From Gordonia sp. KTR9 (GTDB lineage: Bacteria > Actinomycetota > Actinomycetes > Mycobacteriales > Mycobacteriaceae), in the NCBI RefSeq assembly GCF_000143885.2, contig NC_018581.1, positions 2,418,001 to 2,482,000 of the forward strand: DNA of 64,000 nt. Direction: 5' to 3'. The notes beneath the pieces are model-generated. The model did no database searches and was not told the DNA's origin. It saw nothing but the letters and a program-made list of their open reading frames with translations. The position numbers and the translations under genes were made by a program. Of the stretch, positions 57,783 to 64,000 are shown piece by piece (positions within the stretch are counted from its first letter, which is position 1; every line of letters begins with the position of its first letter).

Positions 57783-58214
57783 CTACTCGGCGGGTTCCAG
57801 CTTCAGGCTGATGCTGTTGATGCAGTAGCGGAGGTCGGTGGGGGTGTCGTAGCCCTCACCGGCGAAGACGTGACCGAGGTGGCTCTTGCAGTTCGCGCAG
57901 AGCACCTCGACGCGCCGCATACCGAGCGAGGTGTCCTCGACCTCGATGATCTTGTCGCCGGCCAGCGGAGAGAAGAACGACGGCCAGCCGCAATGTGATT
58001 CGAACTTCTGCTCGCTGCGGAACAGCTCGGTGTCGCAGGCGCGGCACCGATAGACCCCGACCGTCTTGGTGTCGGTGTACTCGCCGGTGAAGGGGGCCTC
58101 GGTACCCGCCTGGCGTAGGACCCGGTATTCGGCGGGAGTCAGGCGCTGCTTCCACTGCTCGTCGGTGAGGTCGGCGAGATTCTCGGTGTCGGTCCGCGGG
58201 GTGCTGTCGGTCAT
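57783..58214 (-). CDS. msrB: Peptide methionine-R-sulfoxide reductase MsrB
   Basis: MsrB (143 aa) repairs R-methionine sulfoxide in proteins. Structural zinc is held by C57/C60 (CRAC) and C106/C109 (CANC); catalytic C131 is in RYCINS and a candidate resolving cysteine C75 is in SHCGWPSF. The ATG at 58214 has GGAAGG upstream. It faces the chdC gene with a 15-bp gap. All key residues are intact. Confidence 0.96.
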   Translation of the reverse strand: MTDSTPRTDTENLADLTDEQWKQRLTPAEYRVLRQAGTEAPFTGEYTDTKTVGVYRCRACDTELFRSEQKFESHCGWPSFFSPLAGDKIIEVEDTSLGMRRVEVLCANCKSHLGHVFAGEGYDTPTDLRYCINSISLKLEPAE

Positions 58215-58251
58215 GCCTTCCACGGTAGCGCGCGCGTCCGGACCGACTGTG

Positions 58252-59559
58252 TCAGCGCTGTTTCGACAGGCTGATCGAGTCCTTGTCGCCGGGCTCCGCC
58301 GTGCTGTCGAAGGCGTCGGCTCCACCGGCCGGGATGCGCGGCGCATCGGACTCCGACCGGACCGGCGTCACCATGCCGGTCACCCCGTCGGACCGCATGT
58401 CGAGGTAGCGGAACAGCAGCGAGCAGAACACCGCGATCATCAGCAGCGACCAGCCCCACGTGACCTTGTTGTACTCGACCATCCAGCCGAACGCGGTCCA
58501 GCGGTCGGAGTAGAAGCCGTCGAAGGTCATACACCCGTAGACGCCCAGCCACGCCGGCCAGTTGCGCATCGGTGACCCGGGGAGGAGCACCGTCATGAGC
58601 AGCGGGAACAAGAGCATCGAGTAGTAACCCTGGCCGAGCGAGCCGACGAGGAACGTGGTGCACAGCAGCACCCCCGACGACGCCGTGAGCCACAGCAGTT
58701 CGTTGGTCTTGCGGTAGTAGCGGTACAGGAACCACAGCGAGAACGCTGCCATCACCACGAATGCCACGCGCAGCAGCAGGATCAGCCACGGGGCGACACC
58801 GAAGTACGCGCCGTTGCCCGCGATGGAGCTGTTGTAGTAGTCGCGCGCCTCACCGAGATACGGGACCGTTCGGCTGATGAAGTCGTTCGCATCGACCGAG
58901 AGCGGCCAGGCGACGACCGTCAGGACGACCGGGATCGCGATGGTGAGGGCGAACACCCGCCACTGACGACTGAGCAGCGGCAGCAGCATGAGGGGTGCCA
59001 GCACCGGCTTGACGGCCAGGGTCAACCCCATCGGTACGCCGGCCCACCAGTCGTGCCGGGTCAGCATCAGCATGAGGAATGCGATCAGCCCCAGCAGCAC
59101 GAACGAGTTGAAGTTCGTGAAGATCAGTGTGTGCGAGACGGTCTCGGTGCTGAAGAAGAAGAACAGGACCGTCGGCATGACCCACGAGTTCAGCGCGTAC
59201 CCGAACATCCTGGTGAGCAGGTAGGCGCAGACGAGCAGGGCGATGACGCTCACGGCGATGAACGCCCACCGCGCGCGCTCGTAGTCGATCACCGCGACCG
59301 GCGCCATCAGCAGGGTGCCCGACGGCGGGTACAGGTAGTGCGGGTCGACGGTGGCGTAGTTCTCGCCGTAGACAGGCAGACCGTTGAGGAAGTTGAAGGC
59401 CGCGTTGTACACGGGCTTGAAGTCATCGGTGCGGTCGCCGTTGACCCCCAGGAACACCGAGCGGTGCACGACCATGAGCAGGCTGATCGGCCACAGGACC
59501 ATCGGGATGATCCGTTGAGCACTCATCGGGGGGTAGAGATACCTGTCGAGATTGGCCAC
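58252..59559 (-). CDS. aftC: Arabinofuranosyltransferase AftC (GT-C family, DUF2029)
   Basis: A 435-residue membrane glycosyltransferase with about ten helices and a cytoplasmic C-terminal tail. AftC uses decaprenyl-phospho-arabinose to add alpha-1,3 branches to arabinogalactan and lipoarabinomannan. The N-terminal NGDRTDDFKPVYNAAFNF segment with the D45-D46 pair resembles the catalytic loop of the family, and DPHYLYPPSGTLLMAP follows. Length and position match Rv2673. The GTG at 59559 lies 6 nt after TACGGT, so it is likely leaderless. Presence of aftC is typical of arabinogalactan-bearing Mycobacteriales. Confidence 0.92.
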   Translation of the reverse strand: MANLDRYLYPPMSAQRIIPMVLWPISLLMVVHRSVFLGVNGDRTDDFKPVYNAAFNFLNGLPVYGENYATVDPHYLYPPSGTLLMAPVAVIDYERARWAFIAVSVIALLVCAYLLTRMFGYALNSWVMPTVLFFFFSTETVSHTLIFTNFNSFVLLGLIAFLMLMLTRHDWWAGVPMGLTLAVKPVLAPLMLLPLLSRQWRVFALTIAIPVVLTVVAWPLSVDANDFISRTVPYLGEARDYYNSSIAGNGAYFGVAPWLILLLRVAFVVMAAFSLWFLYRYYRKTNELLWLTASSGVLLCTTFLVGSLGQGYYSMLLFPLLMTVLLPGSPMRNWPAWLGVYGCMTFDGFYSDRWTAFGWMVEYNKVTWGWSLLMIAVFCSLLFRYLDMRSDGVTGMVTPVRSESDAPRIPAGGADAFDSTAEPGDKDSISLSKQR

Positions 59560-59565
59560 CCGCGA

Positions 59566-59571
59566 ACCGTA
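59566..59571 (-). promoter_or_regulatory. Leaderless -10 of aftC
   Basis: TACGGT on the minus strand ends 6 nt before the GTG at 59559. Confidence 0.5.
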
Positions 59572-59618
59572 CTACGCGCGCCGTCGAGCTCAGAACCCTG
59601 CGCGCGGTCCGACCGTCC

Positions 59619-61229
59619 TCACGTCGGGCAGCCGCGCTGGGTCGGGCCCTGCAGAGGGGCCCGGTCGACATATTCGACGACCACGTCGGCGGCGCAGGCG
59701 CTCCGTCCCAGGACCGAGAAGCCCAGACCATCCCAGGTGACCGTCACCGGTTCGGCTCCGGCGTTCATGAACAGCGGGACCAGGGCGGCGGCTCCCTCAC
59801 CGCCGTTGATGGAGTCGCGCGTCCCGTTGAGGATCAGCGGGTCGGCCGGCAGCGACGTGGGTGGCCGGACCGGATCGCCCGACGCCCAGCCGTTGCATCG
59901 GACGAGCGAGAGCGCGCTGTCGGCGCCGGTGAGGGGATTCTGCTTCGACCACGCGTCCACGAGGCCCGGCACTTCGTTCTGGCCGACCGGTCCGGTGACG
60001 TCGTTGCAGCGGGAGACCTGGGCGCCGTCGGGCAGCCGGAGGGTCGCGGCGCGTTCGGCGAGGCGGACGAGCGCCGCGGTCTCCCCGCGGTCGGCGGCCG
60101 CGATCGCGTCGGCGAGGTCGAGGAGCGACTGCGGCCGGTCCGCGGCGAGTGCCAGTGTCGTCGTGATCGCGCTGAGGGCGGTGGTGTCCGACAGCGACGG
60201 GAGGTCGCCCGCGCGTGCCTTGGTCAGCAGGCGGGTCATCGTCGCGACTCCGTTGGAGCCGAGCGCACAGCCGGTCAGCGCCGAACAGCGCTGTGCGAAG
60301 CCTTGCAGGGCGACCTGAACGCCCTGTGACTGCGACTGCGCGCGGTCGCGCGCGTTCGCGCCGAACGGCGTCGGGGTGTCCAGGATGATCCGCCCGGCAC
60401 GTCCGCCGTACAGCGACGCGTAGCTGAGCACGACGTCGGAACCCTCGCCGGTCCCGATGAGCCCGAGGTGTTCGACGCCCCAGCGCTGACGGAGCGACTC
60501 GAGGTCCGCGGCTGCGTTCGCCGCCCCGAAGCTCAGCTGGTAGGGGGTGAGCGTCTCCGTGCAACCGTCGGAGGACGACGACCCGGCGGCCGCCAGCCGG
60601 GAGATCCGTGCGTCGGTGGTCGTCCCGCGTTCGGTGAGGCCGTTGTTCGCGATCGTGTCGCGTTCCAGTCGGGTCATGCAGTCGATGTCACTGCTGAGCG
60701 GGATTCCGCGATGGTCGACCGCGACCACGGGGTGCGACGCGAGCAGTGCCCGGCCCGGCCCGGCCGTCATGACCATCAGGGTTCGGGACGACGGCAGGTC
60801 GGAGCCGGAGGTGAGGACGAGCGGCGCGGCATCGGGTGGGGTGTCGGCCGTACGGGCTCGGGTCACCGCCACCGAGATGGCTTCGCCGTCGGGTTTGTCA
60901 CGGTCGATGGGCGAGTCGTATTCGGCGCATTCGACGGTCACGCCCTCCGGACGTGCGACCCCGTACCGTTCGCTGGTCTCGGCCGCGCACTCGCTCCACT
61001 CGAGATCGGTCTTGGGCGCTGCGAGCGCCGGTACCGGTGGAGCGGTAGACGAGGACGGGGCCGGCCCCTGCTGACCGCCGCCCCCCGGGATCAGGTCCGG
61101 GCCCCGATCGGGGCCGACCGCGCAGGAGGAGAGGACGATCGCCGCGATCGCGCCGACGACGACACCCGCGAGAGCCCTCGGGCGGGTGCTCGGTCCTACG
61201 CCGACGGCCGGGGTGTGCGCTCTTGGCAT
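59619..61229 (-). CDS. TAP/SlpD-family alpha/beta hydrolase-like lipoprotein (Rv2672-like), probable pseudoenzyme
   Basis: A 536-residue exported lipoprotein (lipobox LSSC, C36) with the fold of secreted tripeptidyl aminopeptidases. At the nucleophile elbow, where active relatives have GxSxG, this protein reads GTGEG (259-263), with Gly261 in place of Ser. The Asp region LILNGTRDSINGGEG is kept, but the C-terminal GHG His motif is replaced by GLGFSVLG. Loss of two catalytic residues suggests a binding or scaffolding role. ATG 61229 lies 7 nt after TACTCT. The position matches Rv2672, annotated as a possible protease. Confidence 0.82.
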   Translation of the reverse strand: MPRAHTPAVGVGPSTRPRALAGVVVGAIAAIVLSSCAVGPDRGPDLIPGGGGQQGPAPSSSTAPPVPALAAPKTDLEWSECAAETSERYGVARPEGVTVECAEYDSPIDRDKPDGEAISVAVTRARTADTPPDAAPLVLTSGSDLPSSRTLMVMTAGPGRALLASHPVVAVDHRGIPLSSDIDCMTRLERDTIANNGLTERGTTTDARISRLAAAGSSSSDGCTETLTPYQLSFGAANAAADLESLRQRWGVEHLGLIGTGEGSDVVLSYASLYGGRAGRIILDTPTPFGANARDRAQSQSQGVQVALQGFAQRCSALTGCALGSNGVATMTRLLTKARAGDLPSLSDTTALSAITTTLALAADRPQSLLDLADAIAAADRGETAALVRLAERAATLRLPDGAQVSRCNDVTGPVGQNEVPGLVDAWSKQNPLTGADSALSLVRCNGWASGDPVRPPTSLPADPLILNGTRDSINGGEGAAALVPLFMNAGAEPVTVTWDGLGFSVLGRSACAADVVVEYVDRAPLQGPTQRGCPT

Positions 61230-61236
61230 GTTCGCG

Positions 61237-61242
61237 AGAGTA
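61237..61242 (-). promoter_or_regulatory. Leaderless -10 of the Rv2672-like gene
   Basis: TACTCT on the minus strand ends 7 nt before the ATG at 61229. Confidence 0.5.
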
Positions 61243-61304
61243 GTCAACGTCGACCGAGAAGACCCCGGGCCGGGTGTCGGCGCGTCAGGCGTGGAACCGA
61301 CGAC

Positions 61305-62105
61305 TCACTGCGTCGAGGAGCGGCCGTGACGGAGCCAGCGGGTGAACACGAAGCCGTCGTCGTCGGTGATGATCGTCGCCGGACGCAGGGCGCGTAGCAC
61401 CGCTGACCCGTCGGCGGACCCCGAGCCCCCGATGGCCACGATGCGCCCGGCGTTCCCCCCGACCAGGTGCGGGCTCGTGGTCAGGCAGAGTTCGTCGAGG
61501 GCGTCGGCCGCCACGAGTGAACCCAGCAGGCTGGGGCCGCCTTCGCAGAGCACACGTGACCATCCGCGATCGGCGCACCGCTCCAGGATCGCCGGTGTCG
61601 ACACGGTGTCGTCGCCGCAGTCGAGCAGGGTCGCGCCTGCGTCGAGCAGCGCTCGCCGACGATCAGCGGGTGCGCTGGTGCACGTGAGGATGACCGTGTT
61701 CGGGTCGGACACGGGCTCGAAGTCGGGTGGTATCGACAGCGATCGGGACACCAGCGCGAGTGCCGGCGCAGGGGCCTGCCCCAACGATTCGCGATGCGCG
61801 GCGAGAGCCTCGTCCGGCTGGGGCCGGCCGTAACCCTCGGTCGTCGCGGTGCCCGCGCCTACCAGGATGATGTCGGCGAGTCCGCGCAGCACGCGGAAGA
61901 CGGCCTTGTCACCGGGTCCACCGAGTCCGCCCGACTTGCCGTCGTAGGTGACGGCCCCGTCGATCGACGACACCATGTTGGCGCGTACGAACGGCGCGGC
62001 TGCCCCGGGACCCGACGACGGACGAGGTGGGTAGAGGTAGAGCTCGGCCAACCGGTCCAGTTCGTCATTGGTTGTGACCTGGGTCGCTTTCTGCAGGTGG
62101 AACAT
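61305..62105 (-). CDS. RibD C-terminal-domain reductase (pyrimidine reductase-like, Rv2671-like)
   Basis: A 266-residue stand-alone RibD_C/dihydrofolate-reductase-fold protein. The segments VRANMVSSIDGAVTYDGKSGGLGG, DIILVGAGTATTEGYGRP and VLCEGGPSLLGSLVAADALDEL are the NADPH-binding hallmarks (first segment split over the substrate loop). Rv2671 can act as a dihydrofolate reductase substitute as well as being annotated ribD; the true substrate here is open. No deaminase domain is attached. ATG 62105 is supported by AATGAT 6 nt upstream, leaderless style. Divergent from the AFG1-like gene. Confidence 0.85.
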   Translation of the reverse strand: MFHLQKATQVTTNDELDRLAELYLYPPRPSSGPGAAAPFVRANMVSSIDGAVTYDGKSGGLGGPGDKAVFRVLRGLADIILVGAGTATTEGYGRPQPDEALAAHRESLGQAPAPALALVSRSLSIPPDFEPVSDPNTVILTCTSAPADRRRALLDAGATLLDCGDDTVSTPAILERCADRGWSRVLCEGGPSLLGSLVAADALDELCLTTSPHLVGGNAGRIVAIGGSGSADGSAVLRALRPATIITDDDGFVFTRWLRHGRSSTQ

Positions 62106-62128
62106 GTGTCCATCATTCCGCGGATGGC

Positions 62129-62134
62129 TACTCT
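62129..62134 (+). promoter_or_regulatory. Leaderless -10 of the AFG1/ZapE-like gene
   Basis: TACTCT ends 6 nt before the ATG at 62141. Confidence 0.55.
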
Positions 62135-62140
62135 CCACAC

Positions 62141-63154
62141 ATGGTGGCCCGACTCTGCGATCGCAACCCTGCGACCTCGCCCGACGCACTCATCGACGAG
62201 ATGGTGCCCCCGTCGACGTTCGACGACGTGAGCTTCGACTCCTACATCCCGGACCCGAACGAGCCGTCGCAGGCCGAAGCGGTGGCCAAGGCGCGCGACT
62301 TCGTGGTGCGAGCGTCGAAGGCGCGCTCCGGGAAGAAGGGCCTGTTCTCGCGCAAGTCGCCGTCCCAGGGCGTCGGCCTCTACCTCGACGGCGGTTTCGG
62401 CGTCGGCAAGACCCACCTCCTGGCGTCCATCTATCACTCGATGCCCGCGCCGAAGTCGTTCGCGACGTTCGTGGAGGTGACCCACGTGGTCGGCGCGCTC
62501 GGCTTCGTGAACGCGGTCGAACGACTCTCGCAGCACACCGTGTTGTGTATCGACGAGTTCGAGCTCGACGACCCGGGCGACACCATGCTCGTCTCGCGGC
62601 TGCTCACCGAACTCACCGCCAAGGGCGTCTCGATGGTGGCCACCTCCAACACGCTTCCCGGACAGCTCGGCGAAGGCCGGTTCGCCGCCCAGGACTTCCT
62701 CCGCGAGATCCGCAAACTCTCGGCCGTGTTCGAGACGATTCGCGTCGACGGTCCCGACTACCGTCATCGTGATCTGCCGCCGGCACCGGAGCCGCGCAGT
62801 GAGTCGGAGCTGACCGCGATCGCCGAATCCACCGAGGGTGCGACCCTCGACGACTTCGACGCTCTGTGCGACCACCTCAGCACGCTGCACCCGTCGAAGT
62901 ACAAGGACCTCGTCGACGGCGTCTCCTTGGTCTGCATCTCGGGAGTGCATCCGGCAGAAGACCAGTCGGTGGCGCTGCGCCTGGTCGTGCTCGCCGACCG
63001 CCTCTACGACGCACACATCCCGGTCACCGTCGCGGGAGCGAAGCTCGACGAGATCTTCACCGACGAGATGCTCGCCGGTGGCTATCGCAAGAAGTATCTG
63101 CGCGCGACGTCGCGTCTGCTCGCCCTGTCGCGGTTCGCGGAGTCGGCGGCCTGA
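62141..63154 (+). CDS. AFG1/ZapE-family ATPase (Rv2670c-like)
   Basis: A 337-residue P-loop ATPase. Walker A is GGFGVGKTH (84-92), Walker B LCIDEFELDD (about 136), sensor I VATSNTLPGQLG. The C-terminal domain with FDALCDHLSTLHPSKYKDLVDG and ISGVHPAEDQSVALR is the AFG1 type. E. coli ZapE regulates the Z-ring under stress; yeast Afg1 handles mitochondrial proteins. The ATG at 62141 is leaderless. It converges on a second, diverged family member across an inverted repeat. Confidence 0.88.
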   Translation: MVARLCDRNPATSPDALIDEMVPPSTFDDVSFDSYIPDPNEPSQAEAVAKARDFVVRASKARSGKKGLFSRKSPSQGVGLYLDGGFGVGKTHLLASIYHSMPAPKSFATFVEVTHVVGALGFVNAVERLSQHTVLCIDEFELDDPGDTMLVSRLLTELTAKGVSMVATSNTLPGQLGEGRFAAQDFLREIRKLSAVFETIRVDGPDYRHRDLPPAPEPRSESELTAIAESTEGATLDDFDALCDHLSTLHPSKYKDLVDGVSLVCISGVHPAEDQSVALRLVVLADRLYDAHIPVTVAGAKLDEIFTDEMLAGGYRKKYLRATSRLLALSRFAESAA

Positions 63155-63184
63155 ACTCCGGGCCGCCGCAACAACGTGCCACCG

Positions 63185-63256
63185 GCAAACCCACCCCTTT
63201 TCCGTAAACCCAGCCGGTCCGAGCGCGGTGGGTTTACGGAAAAGAGGTGGGTTTGC
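63185..63256. repeat. 28-nt near-perfect inverted repeat between two AFG1-family genes
   Basis: Arms 63185-63212 and 63229-63256 are reverse complements at 27 of 28 positions, separated by 16 nt. The arms are AT-richer than the surroundings and contain AAACCCA twice each. The repeat lies in the 125-bp gap between convergent genes. It could terminate transcription from both sides, but it lacks a T-run and is unlike the GC-rich terminators in the window; a small dispersed palindromic element is the alternative. Confidence 0.8.
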
Positions 63257-63279
63257 GAGTAGGCGCCAGAACGCTGCGA

Positions 63280-64000
63280 CTACGGAGTCGGATGTATCAA
63301 CCGCAGACGACTGGTCATACGGAAGGCATCGGGCCGGGAGGCCGTTGCGGCGGTGCAGAAGACGGGCAAGGTGTGCGGTGACGTGAAGGTGACGGCGATG
63401 TTCTCGTCGACCAGGATGTCCACCAGGTTGACGAATCTCTGCTGCGCCTCCTCGTCGGCGTCGTCGAATGTCGGTACGTCTGTGACCGTCCAGCGTGGAT
63501 ACGTGCGCGCCCACGTCAAATACTCGATCGTCGACACCGGCTCGTCACACAGTTGCGCAAACGAGGCCTGCAGACACCCGTCACGCTCGGAACGGACCTC
63601 GAAACGTCGACCGCGAACAGTGAGCCCGACTGTTTCGGTGGGCTGGGACAGGCGATCTGACGGGGGCACAGTGATCCAGGTTCCCGCGGCGAAGCCGACG
63701 GAGCCCCCGCGGGGAGAGGTGCGGTAGTCGGTCTGCTCGTTCAGGTGGTGGACGTCGAGATGATCCTTGATCATCGCGATCCCGGGCTCGAAGAGGTGAT
63801 GCCAGATGGGGTTCGGCAGCAGATCATCCGGTGCGTAATTCGACGTCGCCAGGACGGTGATCCGGCGGGCGAGCACGTACTCCAGCAATCGGGTGAGGAG
63901 ACGCGCGTCCCCGGAGTCGTGCACGTGAAGTTCGTCGAAGTACAGCAGCTCGCTGTTGCCGACGACATCGTCGATGCCCAGGCGCAGCGAGTCAGGGTCG
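63280..64000 (-). CDS. Second AFG1/ZapE-family ATPase (5' end outside window)
   Basis: The C-terminal 239 residues of a ZapE/AFG1-type ATPase; the start and Walker A lie beyond the window. Walker B is LLYFDELHVHDSGDARLLTRLL, split in the middle as in YhcM/ZapE, followed by sensor I LATSNYAPDDLLPNP and the family C-terminus FAQLCDEPVSTIEYLTWAR and RFVNLVDILVDENIAV. It is closer to proteobacterial ZapE than to its convergent neighbour, so these are distant paralogues rather than a recent duplication. Confidence 0.85.
   Translation of the reverse strand, partial: DPDSLRLGIDDVVGNSELLYFDELHVHDSGDARLLTRLLEYVLARRITVLATSNYAPDDLLPNPIWHHLFEPGIAMIKDHLDVHHLNEQTDYRTSPRGGSVGFAAGTWITVPPSDRLSQPTETVGLTVRGRRFEVRSERDGCLQASFAQLCDEPVSTIEYLTWARTYPRWTVTDVPTFDDADEEAQQRFVNLVDILVDENIAVTFTSPHTLPVFCTAATASRPDAFRMTSRLRLIHPTP

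Noticed and set aside
62106..62140. FMN riboswitch or regulatory leader for the RibD-like gene
   Set aside because: Only 35 bp separate the two divergent start codons; there is no room for a riboswitch.

Overview
This 64 kb window comes from a high-GC actinobacterium of the order Mycobacteriales, most likely Gordonia or a close relative. The evidence is the GC-rich coding style, frequent GTG starts, many apparently leaderless genes, and a gene order that follows the M. tuberculosis Rv2725c-to-Rv2670c chromosome segment almost gene for gene: hflX, lexA/Rv2719c, nrdR, PAC2, ideR, sigB, DUF3099, DUF3039, YihY, sigA, ppgK, suhB, cei, DUF4193, DUF3093, dut, DUF3710, ceoC/ceoB, APC permease, TRAM methyltransferase, dxs, RNase D-like, DUF3000, hemE-hemY-hemQ, msrB, aftC, Rv2672-like, ribD-like, AFG1/ZapE-like. 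The genus is inferred. This is core chromosome: I saw no prophage, insertion sequence, CRISPR array, rRNA or tRNA.

Layout. 1-7.5 kb: 3' part of hflX, then a complete fructose phosphotransferase set (ptsH, fruA, fruK and a DeoR regulator on the minus strand; ptsI divergent). 7.5-9.6 kb: lexA divergent from a LysM cell-division gene across two SOS boxes, then nrdR. 9.6-20.4 kb: a cassette not in the M. tuberculosis order (HrpA helicase, class III aminotransferase, ahpCD with divergent oxyR, a DUF3516-type helicase) followed by the PAC2 gene. 20.5-28.5 kb: a lipoprotein, a DUF4192 gene, ideR, an AcuC-type deacetylase overlapping a GNAT/acyl-CoA-synthetase fusion, and sigB. 28.7-36.4 kb: DUF3099, DUF3039, YihY, an SSL2-type helicase, a small zinc protein, a TauE/SafE exporter preceded by a tiny leader-peptide ORF, and sigA. 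36.4-48.6 kb: ppgK, suhB, cei, DUF4193, DUF3093/dut, DUF3710, a hydrolase, an OB-fold protein, DUF3159, the TrkA-type ceoB/ceoC pair, a KimA-like permease and a TRAM methyltransferase. 48.7-64 kb: dxs, a glutamate-cysteine-ligase-like enzyme, SRPBCC, RNase D, DUF3000, hemE-cgoX-chdC, msrB, aftC, a probable pseudo-hydrolase, a RibD-like reductase, and two convergent AFG1/ZapE-family ATPases, the second cut by the window edge.

Genes that work together: fructose uptake (EI, HPr, EIIABC, 1-phosphofructokinase, DeoR); peroxide defence (OxyR, AhpC, AhpD); coproporphyrin-dependent heme synthesis (HemE, CgoX, ChdC); potassium uptake (KimA-like permease beside CeoB/CeoC); protein or acetyl-CoA acetylation control (AcuC with the GNAT fusion); and transcription programmes (SigA, SigB, IdeR, LexA, NrdR).

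The most interesting non-standard signals are: a 19-codon sulfur-type leader peptide upstream of the TSUP exporter; a helicase whose frame has no ATG/GTG/TTG start but has a CTG in a CTGA overlap with the upstream gene; a leaderless 8-codon ORF whose stop overlaps the acuC start; two mirror-image leaderless -10 elements sharing 2 bp between dut and DUF3093; loss of catalytic Ser and His in the Rv2672-like protein; and a 28-nt near-perfect inverted repeat between the two AFG1-family genes.
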